Assembly (NCBI GenBank): GCA_000149265.1
Contig: CH001324.1
Location: 81,584-145,583 of the forward strand
DNA from: Ciona savignyi
Lineage: Eukaryota; Chordata; Ascidiacea; Phlebobranchia; Cionidae
DNA length: 64,000 nucleotides
Direction: 5' to 3'
The notes beneath the pieces were generated by a model that saw only the letters and a list, made by a program, of their open reading frames with translations, did not search any database and was not told the origin of the DNA. Position 1 is the first letter of the stretch. Each line of letters opens with the position of its first letter. Below, piece after piece: positions 50,566-61,300 of the stretch. Position numbers and translations under genes: made by a program.

Positions 50566-51123
50566 TATGAACAATATTTTAACAATTTAAACTTAACTCC
50601 TTTGAGTTTGAATTTAGTTATGCATACAATTTTAGCTGTTTTATTTAGCTGTGGTATAATATAAACGTTAATAAAACGAAATCCCTGTTTTCCGTCAAAC
50701 TAAATCTCGGTCTCCCCAGTTTATGCTCTGAATACACTTACTTCCAACTTAAACCACATTTAAACTCTAGGCTATAGAATTTTGCCGGATGGATCTTAGG
50801 GGTCGCCAGGTTATATAACCTCGTCACTTGTTATCACGGGTCCTTTTTAGTTTAGTTTATTTTTTGTTTCCACGATGAATACATGAAGCAGGACTATTAA
50901 TAAAAATGGAAAACGGGAAAAAAAGGCAAAACGATGGCAAACGGTCGACAAATAATCCAAGTGAAATACCTCACAGTCACAAATTTAACATTTGACATTG
51001 GTATAACTTAAATCGTCTAATCTAGATTTTTAACTTCAAAAGAACAGTGTATCCAAACCTAATTTCGGGGGGTTAGTTCTAGCAAATTCGACATGTTTAA
51101 AATTTCAAAATGTCTAATCAACA
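50566..51123. other. Upstream region of peptide B gene
   Basis: It holds a family C repeat (50845-50960) and otherwise plain AT-rich sequence. It ends at the target-site duplication TAGTT (51124-51128) of the LTR element. Confidence 0.5.
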
Positions 51124-51128
51124 TAGTT

Positions 51129-51465
51129 TGTAACTGCACCAATGCAGTTGCGTTTTTATGGTTCACTTATTTTGTCACCTTTGATTTCTATGAGTTGTCC
51201 TTGAGTCTCAGTTAACGTTTGCATTTTAAGTTCTTTTCATTTACGGTGCAATCAGGGACGCAGCCTGTTATTCTCTCTGTTTCTTAAGGAAAACTAAGGA
51301 TTTTGGGACTAAATTTAATATTAAGGAACGGACGTGGTAATGTAAAGGTGTGTTATATTATTTGTTTTTGATGGCTTATAATTTACGTTGTTTTTTCTTT
51401 TAGTAACCGCTTAATAAATCACAACGAAGACAAGTGAGTCTACTCCATTACCGCGTGCCGTAACA
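51129..51465 (+). repeat. 5' LTR of the BEL/Pao-type element
   Basis: 337 bp with TG...CA ends. TTTTCTTTTAG near the 3' end looks like a splice acceptor. The 3' LTR differs at about two positions. Confidence 0.9.
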
Positions 51466-51494
51466 GTTACTTTACAACGACGTCGGTGTTGATT

Positions 51495-52830
51495 ATGTTT
51501 CAAGAAAACACGGATGTGATGGAAGCTTCGAGTTCGCCCGAAGTTAAATTAGATGAGCTAGATTTCAACGTGACGGTTCGACGGGATTCAAGGTTCGACA
51601 GAGAATTGTTAGACGCGGAGAATTGTTTATTATGTTATGTGGATGAGGTCACGGAATGTGCAATAGTGTCGGACGAACGAAGACCGATCCAACAAGCTGT
51701 AACGGAGTTGTTCAAGGCCAAACGCAGTTTTGGAAAACTATATATGGAGAGGAAGGAAACATGTTCCACGTACCTGCAGAATAAGTGGTCGGAGAAAGCG
51801 TTGCATTTACAAGACCTGGTAAACGAAGCAACGTTAAAAGCCCAACGCGCACTGGATCGATTGCAACAATGTGACTCAGCGGAGAAATGTAACCGGAGAT
51901 CAAGGGTAAGCGTCAACTACAACTTGCCTGTTAAAATCGAAGTGTTCAACGGTGATCCGCTACAATTTCCGGCTTGGGAAACTGCGTTCACAGCGTTAGT
52001 CGACACACAAACAACCAGCGCTGCTCATAAACTTAATCTTTTGCAACAGTTTTTATCAGGTGAACCGAGATCGGTGGTTGACGGATTCTTCCTGCTGCAG
52101 TCGGACGAAGCGTACCAGGAAGCAAGAACCAAACTAAAAGAAAGGTATGGAAACAACAGTTTGGTCAGCAATTCATTTACCAATAAACTATATGCATGAC
52201 CCAAAATCCAAGCAAGTGACGCTAAAGGTATAAGGCGCTTTTCAGACTTTCTGAATCAAATCGTTGCTGCAAAAAGACAAATCCCCCAGTTAGGCGTGTT
52301 GGACTACGCCACGGAAAGTGCCAAAATCGTAGCCCTATTACCTCAGTTTATCTCTAATAGGTGGCGGGATGTGGTACTAAAGTATAAATTGGACAATAAA
52401 AACAGTTACCCACCCTTTGAAAAATTAGCAGAGTTTATCGCTGTACAATCGGAAAGGGAAAACATCCCTGAACTACAAGAAATTGGTTCCGCTTTAGACC
52501 AACGAGGAAACTCGTACAACAGATCAACGAGCTCCTTTCATATTCGATCAAGAGAAAGTACGGACAATCCCCAGAAGGTAACCCGGTCATATTTTTGCAC
52601 ATACTGTAACAGCAACACCCATGGTTTAAACGAATGTGATGCGTTTATGAAAAAAAATTTGGCGGATAGACGGTACTTTTTACGAACGAGCGGACTTTGT
52701 TACGGATGTGGCTCCTGTAGAGAGCATATAACAATGAAATGCACTAACCGAGCAACGTGTACAATCTGCCGTAGATCACATCTTACCCCCTTGCATGTTC
52801 ACGGTCTTTTTCAGTATTTTAGACGGACGA
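51495..52830 (+). pseudogene. gag region of the LTR element (DUF1759-like plus zinc knuckles), one in-frame stop
   Basis: The frame opens at ATG 51495, right after the LTR. The first part includes a DUF1759-like segment (KIEVFNGDPLQFPAWETAF), typical of BEL/Pao gag. A TGA at 52197-52199 interrupts, and the same frame then continues without another stop. Downstream are Cys/His knuckles (CTYCNSNTHGLNEC, then CYGCGSCREH and CTICRRSHLTPLH). TGA may be a nonsense change of a Trp codon or a readthrough site. Beyond the knuckles the frame runs into the captured gene. No pol frame follows. Confidence 0.75.
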
Positions 52831-53645
52831 TCAAACATGAAGAAGATCATAATAAAGGAAAAAACATTCCGATTAAAAAACAAGAAAGGACAGAAACAAC
52901 CAAAGTTTGTGAAACATGTAAATCATCAGCAAGTCAAGTCTGGGGTGATCTCACTGCAAGGAAGATTGAGCAACCGAGATTAGAAGAGAAAAAGAAAACT
53001 AGGGAAGAGATGGACAGTTTATTAAAACCTGTTGTTGTTTTTCAGAATAAAATTAACAAAGAAGCAGACCCAAAGTACGTCCTTTGCGCTTACTTTAAGC
53101 AAGGTTTGTGTGGGAAAGCGGACAAATGCAAATTCTCTCACGATTTGGCTGTGGAACACAAGGTGGAGAAAAGAAGTTTGTACGCGGATGGGAAAGGCGA
53201 TGAATTAGATAATGACACAATGGTCAAGGTCAAATGGGTCGATAACAAGTTAAAGGAAGTAGTGGAAAAGAAACACGACGACAGAAACAAATTAGCGACA
53301 AAAGCCGACATTTTCTGCAAGCATTTCATCCAAGCAGTAGAAGAGAAGAAATACAGATGGTTCTGGAATTGTCCAAATGGAGGCTCCAACTGTATGTACA
53401 AACCCGCGTTACCGCCAGGATTCGTGTTGAAAGGCGACAAAAAAAGGTTGGATTCTCTTGTGAAGAAAATTACTATTGAAGATTTTGAGAAAAGGGAGCG
53501 GGCAGCACAGGGACGCAAGAGAGTAACACTGACAAGCTTTCTGCCATGGAAAAAGAGGAAAAAAGAAAAAATGATTAAATTGATGAAGTCGAATAAAGAC
53601 TGTCGGAAACGAGATTACAAATCCGTGAAATATTTAGGAACCAGA
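52830..53645 (+). pseudogene. Captured ZC3H15 (DFRP1) coding segment inside the retroelement
   Basis: Translation gives clear ZC3H15 landmarks in order. FRLKNKKGQKQPKFVK (frame of 52795) matches the N-terminal region. Then, in the gag frame, come LLKPVV, the CCCH finger CAYFKQGLCGKADKCKFSH (CX7CX5CX3H), YRWFWNCPNGGSNCMY, ALPPGFVLK, and ITIEDFEKRERAA followed by SFLPWKKRKK. ZC3H15 binds and stabilises DRG1 GTPase in translation. The segment covers roughly the first two thirds of the family protein with no introns. There is a frame change near 52935-52980. The last His ligand of finger 2 is Pro here (CMYKP rather than CMYxH). The acidic C-terminal part is missing and the frame runs on to 53819. 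Confidence 0.85.
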
Positions 53646-53846
53646 CGAACGAGTACACCCTCGGTCATAGACATGCCGATTTACAAACTTGTTTTATTGA
53701 TTAAGGGCGGAACCGGGGATTCCCGAACGGGGAGCCATTGTTTCGTACAAGGCGGTGTCTTAAGAGTTCGTACAAACTTGTCGCGTTATCATTTGCGTTT
53801 TTTTATTTTTATATATTGAAAATTCTGTTTAAATTTTGGAGAGCCA

Positions 53847-54183
53847 TGTAACTGCACCAATGCAGTTGCGTTTTTATGGTTCACTTATTTTGTCACCTTT
53901 GATTTCTATGAGTTGTCCTTGAGTCTCAGTTAACGTTTGCATTTTAAGTTCTTTTCATTTACGGTGCAATAAGGGACGCAGCCTGTTATTCTCTCTGTTT
54001 CTTAAGAAAAACTAAGGATTTTGGGACTAAATTTAATATTAAGGAACGGACGTGGTAATGTAAAGGTGTGTTATATTATTTGTTTTTGATGGCTTATAAT
54101 TTACGTTGTTTTTTCTTTTAGTAACCGCTTAATAAATCACAACGAAGACAAGTGAGTCTACTCCATTACCGCGTGCCGTAACA
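53847..54183 (+). repeat. 3' LTR of the BEL/Pao-type element
   Basis: Same length and ends as the 5' LTR. A purine-biased GGAGAG lies just upstream. Confidence 0.9.
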
Positions 54184-55308
54184 TAGTTTAAAATGCATAT
54201 TAAAAAAAATGGAAACTTAGAAGAATGTTAACAAATACGGCTTAGATGGGCACGAATTTGACAAGAATATACTGTGAAAATGTGGGAGCGATACTTACAA
54301 TGACTTCCTTTTGAATTCAAAGGAAACATATTTTNNNNNNNNNNNNNNNNNNNNNNNNNNNNNNNNNNNNNNNNNNNNNNNNNNNNNNNNNNNNNNNNNN
54401 NNNNNNNNNNNNNNNNNNNNNNNNNNNNNNNNNNTTTATTTATTTATTTATTACAACAAGCTAGTAAATTGCATGTGTTATCGCCATTTTATCGTTATGT
54501 ACGGGTTATCAAGTCAGGTTGAAACTTTCAGGATACCGAACTGACATGCAATAAATCGCCATGACCTTTAATTTTAGAAAAAAATCAAAGTGGGAATTCC
54601 AGTTATCGCACAAAATGTAAAAAATGTCCATTTTAACATTATCCCTGGGTTGGAAAAGGAATATTTCCCTGGGATATCTTTGGGTTGAAAAAAAATATTT
54701 ACTTAAATTTTTAAAGAAAAGTTACATTCCACGTTATATTCTTTGTATAAGATAAAAGGTTAAGAAAAAAACTTTTGTTTTATTTAGAAAATATAGATAT
54801 TAAGTTTAGATTAGTAACTCTGGAACCAATTAATTTCTGCATGCAGAAACAAACATTATGAACAATAATAACATATATAGATATACAAGATAAATATATA
54901 TATACTTATATGGAGTGTATAGATCAAAGTTTATGTGCTTACCTACATTTACATTTTATAATGGTAAAAAGTTAAATACAAGAGTAAACACGTGGTAATG
55001 GACCCATTAGTACAATTTAATACTTCGCTTGAGTTCAATGTGTAAAAACAATTATTAGAAGCGATCGCAACGGATATGGTTAGAAAATCATAAATGTTGA
55101 ACATGATCCACATACTTGCTTTAGCGCGATGGAGACGTTTTTTTTATAGTGAGAGTTCCCTCTCGTGCCAGCCTAAGAGAAATACACATCTATTTGCCTT
55201 CGAGCAAGCGAGTGTGTGGATTCTATCTGAGAATAGTGCCAAAATCATTTGAACGCCAGACAGGGGAAGCATAGTATACAGATAAGGCACCTTGCCGGAA
55301 AACTCAAA
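54184..55308. other. Intergenic region with assembly gap
   Basis: A 100-N gap at 54335-54434 is followed at once by a (TTTA)n microsatellite. The rest is AT-rich with no recognised exon. The promoter of the GTPase gene should lie near 55150-55300, where I see no clear element. Confidence 0.5.
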
Positions 55309-58300
55309 ATGTCGGGGGAAATGCCGGAATCTGCAAAAGGTGCGAAGTTTAATGTGAATGTATTAATTAATTTTAATGTAGTAGTCAAAAAATGGTAGTG
55401 CATTGGATGCGGAACTGAAAGTTTATTGATCGCATTTACGAACTATTTAGTAGCTTGTGGCATCGCAATGTTTACGGACTTTGCTTTACCAAGTACATTA
55501 AACAACAATAATATTTTCGAAATTGATTTAACAGTAATACAATGTATCTTTGTGAACAACACATATCGTAATTACTCTATGGATCTTTGTATAGCATTAG
55601 CTATTTCTGTCCATTTTACAGATTATTCATCTATTCCTATTCTGGAGATGCACGGTAAAGAATTTAAGCTTAAATTTGATGTGTTTGAAGAAATTTTTGA
55701 CAATGTTCGAAACCTACCCGTTGCTATTATAAGTGTGGCTGGACCATTTCGAAAAGGAAAATCTTTCATCCTAAATTTACTTGCTAACTACTTATTGGAA
55801 AACCAGGTCAGTGGATATATATTCATTACAAAACAGTTATTATTTTGCTATACCTGTATATATTTCATACAGTCACCCAATTGGTGCAAAGACGGGAACA
55901 AAAAACTAAACAATGTTTTTGGATTTCGTGGTGGCATTGAAAGAGATACGATTGGAATTCATATCACAAATACACCTTTCATGCTGAAAGACAAATACGG
56001 GAAAGTATGGTTGTTGATTTAACGAATGACAAAATTGTTAACAGCATTGGCAATACATTGGCAGGAAGTTGCAGTGTTTTTAATGGATACCCAAGGAATG
56101 TTTGACATGCAAACAAGGGCAAAAGACTGCTCGGTAATATTTGCATTGAGCACACTACTTAGTTCGGTTCAAATTTACAACTTATCGGAAAACATTGATG
56201 GGAGTGATCTTCAGCATTTACAGGTCAGAGGTTTTATTGCGTTCGTTAGAACTTGGTTAAGTTAATGACACTGTACGTTCTTTAAAGACGACACCAACTT
56301 TCACATTTATCCGTTAAATCAAATAACATCGATATTCCAATGCACACGACAGAATGGGTCCAAACTTGAATGCGGTCATAACATTGTTTTTTACGTATAA
56401 CCATTAAATAGGTTTTATTTTCGATGTTCTTTTAAAAACACCCCTTATAAAACATATTTTTACCGAGCAGCACTTTAATTAGACAAACCTATTATAGATA
56501 ATGATTTATGATGAGTGTTAATCTTTGGTACATTACATTATTTTCAAGTGTTTACCAACAATACAAATAATGTCGATCTTAAACGTATAACTATATTTCC
56601 AGGTGTTTACCAACCATGCAAAGTATATTGCAGATACGAAACGTCACGTCAATTCGTCCACGGCCCCTTTCCAAGTAAATATAATGTGCTCACGTTACTT
56701 ATACACGTAAAGTAATCCATTTTCCTTCAGGGACTTTTATTTTTGATTCGAAACTGGGAGCAGCCGGATTATTCTGTAGGCTTTAAAGGAGGGGCTAAGT
56801 ATCTTAGATGGGTTATGGAAGATCGCATCGAAGAAAACACATTGGTTCGACGAAACCTGAAAGACTCGTTCACGGAAGTTTGCTGTGCACTAATGCCCCG
56901 GCCAGGAACTAAAATCTCGACTCAGGGAAAAACAAGAACTGACGTCTATTTATCGGGTTAATATTGTTCCACTTCGTATAATTGGCTTGTATATCTCTAA
57001 AAAGATGATTTATTGAACAGTTTACAGATATTGACAGCACGTTCATGAACGAGGTTGATGCGTTGGCCAAGTATTTGTTTGAAAAAGAAAACCTTGTCGT
57101 AAAAAAGTTAAATGGATGTGTTCTAACCGGAGAAGGACTTATCGATCTTGTAATTGAATACACAAAAATTCTCAGTAGTGGTAAAATGCCCAAGGATGAT
57201 ACATTATTGCAGGTACTTTCAAGTAAAATTGCTTGTTTACATTAATACAAGTGTTAACCTTTACATTTTACAGAGCAGTGAGAGAGTTAGTTTTCTGGGA
57301 AAAATCAAACAATTGGAAACCGAATATAAGATAAACATGCAGAAAAGGGTAAATACAGACAGACATTGCAATTTTCTGTATATCTGATTCGAATCTCAAG
57401 AAAATGCATATCGATTCTACACCGTTTTTGCACGTTTTTTTGTGTCGTGCTTTAACCGGAAAACCTTGTCGTCAGCACGACAATAAGCGGTTGTCCAATC
57501 GGAATAAAATATTCAGTGATGCTAACTGACTTCTTTATATTCTCAATGTATTTCTAGATCGGAAATACGGTATTGGATCCAATTCGACTAAATGAGTTTC
57601 ACAGTGAATGCCTTGATTTAGCAAGGAAACAATTTCTAGAACACGATGTATTAGAGAAAGAAGAAGTGTGGGAATCCCACACGTTTATAATTGTTATATT
57701 ATATATTTTAACAACTAGATCGCGCCATGCCATGTGTCCATATTGTATGCATGCGATTAATTTCCTGTTTTGGACGTTTCAGTCGATGAATTATTTCCCG
57801 CGAGTTTTCTGATTAACAGCGTCCACGCTTCGTGTACAAACATGTGTTTCCTGTTATGTGTCTTATATAAACTGTATAAGATTTCGTAATATCAGAGAGC
57901 ATTTTAGTAGAGCCTCGCTTGGTTCTGCTGCTCTCTCAAAACCCTTACCTATACCTACCTACGCTATGCCCTATGTACAGCGCTTTTCCTTGCTGCACCT
58001 TGCGTAAAAACCCAATAAAATACTTCACCTATGCTACCCCTTGTCTTTACTCCGGGCAAAACCCGCTAAAACCAGTTGGTTGCAACATTTTGGTGACCCC
58101 GACGTGATTTGAACTCGTATCCTTCCGATATGGAGTCGCATCGCTTTCTTATCTTTCTTTCAATTTTCTGCTTCCTTTCGATTTTTTCCTTTTTAGTTTT
58201 CACAGATAGTCTGCAGTCGGATGTGCTCAACCGTTCATTCAATGGATCCTTCGTCAGAGCAAATTGGTCAAGCAATGTCGGTCAAGTTTTCAAGTTTTCA

Positions 58301-61300
58301 CCTGGGTCACGACGAACAATGTATCAGGTGTGCCGTTTTGCACTAGTCTATGTGCTATATCACAATCGTGTTCGGGATGAACAGCGATATAAAGGCCTCT
58401 CAGCAGCGTGATGAGTCAAAGTCACGGAAGCCTAACTATTGCCCGGCTATTAATGCCGCAATAGGATTTTCTACTTTCAGCATGGAATGGGGACCTCGCT
58501 TAAGCGAAAAGGGCAGCTTCGAGACAGTGGTATATTTACCACGGAAGTTTATATTTTGTACGTTTGGATCGAGCTGGTCTCGTGTCAAGACCAAACGACA
58601 TCTTCAGCCTCCCATTCCAGTGTGTCAACAAGGTTTTTCTACAAGTGTGTGTGTTCGAATCGTATCAATCTGCGTCGTGACCGTTTGACCCAAGGATTTC
58701 AACCGAAGACCAATCGCCGAATCAACAAAAGACTGCTACAGGAGATTCAACCTACGGTGACCAACAAACCTATGAACCGTCTGAACATTTTATTCTTTTC
58801 AAAATGGACAAAGGGAAGTGTGTGGGAATCCCACACGTTTATAATTGTTATATTATATATTTTAACAACTAGATCGCGCCATGCCATGTGTCCATATTGT
58901 ATGCATGCGATTAATTTCCTGTTTTGGACGTTTCAGTCGATGAATTATTTCCCGCGAGTTTTCTGATTAACAGCGTCCACGCTTCGTGTACCAACATGTG
59001 TTTCCTGTTATGTGTCTTATATAAACTGTATAAGATTTCGTAATATCAGAGAGCATTTTAGTAGAGCCTCGCTTGGTTCTGCTGCTCTCTCAAAACCCTT
59101 ACCTATACCTACCTACGCTATGCCCTATGTACAGCGCTTTTCCTTGCTGCACCTTGCGTAAAAACCCAATAAAATACTTCACCTATGCTACCCCTTGTCT
59201 TTACTCCGGGCAAAACCCGCTAAAACCAGTTGGTTGCAACAGAAGAAAGCAAAGCAATCTTGGAACAGATGAATAAAAACATCATGATTCAGTTTTTTAG
59301 CTTATCTGCTTGCAATAGTGGAAAGATGGTATGTTATATGGAAAATGAAGTTCGTTTAAATACTTCTACACTTGTAATAGGGCTATGCATCACAAATTCT
59401 GCTTCGGGGTTGGCAGTATATTTTTATGGTAATTAAACCTATAACGAAAAATGGTAAATTATCTACCAATAATGTTACTATCAGTGTAGTCCCTCCCAAT
59501 ATCTCTGGTATTTTGATGTGTAGCCTATGGCTGCAAATGTGGCGTGGTTGTATTTTAATATCTCTATGTTGATTAAATGTTAAATACTGTAGAGCTGTGA
59601 TAATGTAGATAAAGCTTCTTTTACTTGTGTTATTTTTTCTTCTATTTTAACATTTTGGTTACAGAAGAATATTGCTATGCTTATCGACGAACAAATTACT
59701 GCTGCTGGAGAAGTATATTATCGCGAGTTGGAAAAGGTGATACATCCAGCGTCAATGATGCAATGATTCGAGTATACATTATACATATTAACCTAACCCA
59801 TTTCATTTACCAGTTCGCATCAGGCCAATGGGTCGAAGACCTATCTTCCCCATTAGCAATTGCTACAAAAAAAAGCAAATGCAGCGTTTGAAAAGTCCAC
59901 AATGATGTTTGATAAACGCTGGGTTAACGAGAGAAAGAATAAGCTGCAACCCGAAATGGAAAGAAAACACAAAGAATTTGAGATAGAAAATGAATTGCGG
60001 GGGGTAAAAATAGTTTTTGTTGGCAATTAAAGTAGATTTAGGAGGAAAGTGTATTGATTGACCTTCGAATGCCTATAAAGGTAATCATTTGGGATTAGAA
60101 CTCAATAAACCAGTAAATGTCTTGTTTCAACAAGACCATTAAAATTAATAGGTACATATTTGTACTAATAAATATATTTATATATTCAAAAGTTAAAAAA
60201 AATACATACAAATAATAAATTCTTTTTAGATGTTACAAAATTTAAAAGTCGACACATTTTTTATATTAATATAATTTTACATAGCTCACATTTTGAACAA
60301 TACAAGCAGAACAAAATGCAATATTCTGCAAACACTCCTGATGTATATGATGCAAATATTGTTTAGTAATATATTTTGTACAGTCTAAACAACTTTTTTC
60401 ACCGGGCTGAGTTTCGATCTTATGATGGACTCGTCACTCATTCGTTTTTTTGTATATGGAAAGTTAACCATTTGGCCACAACGACAGTCTAAACAACTTT
60501 ACACGCAGCGAGTGACCAAGCAAGCGATGTCGCTACTTCTGGCAAAATCGCATCAAAAATACCAGGAGCTGATGAAAAAGGTAACTTTTGATTTTTGATT
60601 AAGATGATAAAACAAAACAATAACTGAAACCCGTCTGGATTTTCTTTATATACACATAAAGACATCAAGTTTAATACCATTTATAAAAAGTATGAAAATA
60701 TGATTTCATACAACATTATTATATTGATTATCAACCAGCACATCAAGTCGTAAAAGTCACAACACCGGTATAATGTGCAACAATAAATGAGCCAACACTT
60801 TTCAGTGCGGTTGCTTCCGAAAATATAACAAGCAGAAAATGGCTAAAGTGTACGTTTATAACTAAGCGACTGTGTCGTTATGTTCATATCTCATAAACTA
60901 CACGACCGAAGTGTTTAAGCCCACGTCATTATGTTTCATGTTATTTGTTTGCAGGCAATGCAGGATGAAAACGTTACCATGACCGCTGCTCATGATGATA
61001 GTATATTAGCTGCACTCACAGTTTTTAACGATTCCGTTGTTGGAAAAGACACGAATTATAAAGCAGATAAAGAAAAAATATTGACCAGAGAATTATTAGA
61101 ACAATATTATGTCTTCCAAAAACGTCACGATAAAGTGAGTCATGATTTTGAAAAGTAATGACTCATACAAGAAAGCTTTTAATTTAGCTTTTATACAGCT
61201 TTCTGTCCGCATATTCGGCTAATTAAAGCAGATAGAAAAACCGTTCTGTTTTATGGTCAATTTTCTAAATATTTATCGTATATATTTATTTAATAATTTA

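Larger units (their letters stand above)
51129..54183 (+). mobile_element. BEL/Pao-type LTR element carrying a ZC3H15 (DFRP1) retrocopy
   Basis: Two 337-bp LTRs (51129-51465 and 53847-54183) start TGTAACTG and end CGTAACA. They differ at about two bases and are flanked by the 5-bp duplication TAGTT (51124-51128 and 54184-54188). The 2.4 kb interior has a gag-type region and then cellular ZC3H15 sequence. I see no protease, reverse transcriptase, RNase H or integrase. It must therefore have moved with enzymes supplied in trans. Near-identical LTRs point to a recent insertion. Confidence 0.88.
57667..59241 (+). mobile_element. Short LTR element inserted in a coding exon of the GTPase gene
   Basis: Two 421-bp LTRs (57667-58087 and 58821-59241) begin TGTGGGAATCCCAC and end GGTTGCAACA, and differ at one base that I could find. 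The 4-bp flank GAAG occurs on both sides (57663-57666 and 59242-59245). Just inside the 5' LTR, TGGTGACCCCGACGTGATTT looks like a tRNA primer-binding site. AAATGGACAAAGGGAAG before the 3' LTR looks like a polypurine tract. The 733-bp interior has no recognisable gag or pol, so it is a non-autonomous, very young element. Reading into it from exon 9 meets a stop at about 57812. Confidence 0.88.

Noticed and set aside
58109..58966. Open frames inside the exon-inserted LTR element (100-159 codons)
   Set aside because: The interior shows no gag, protease or polymerase motif, and part of the reading is LTR sequence.
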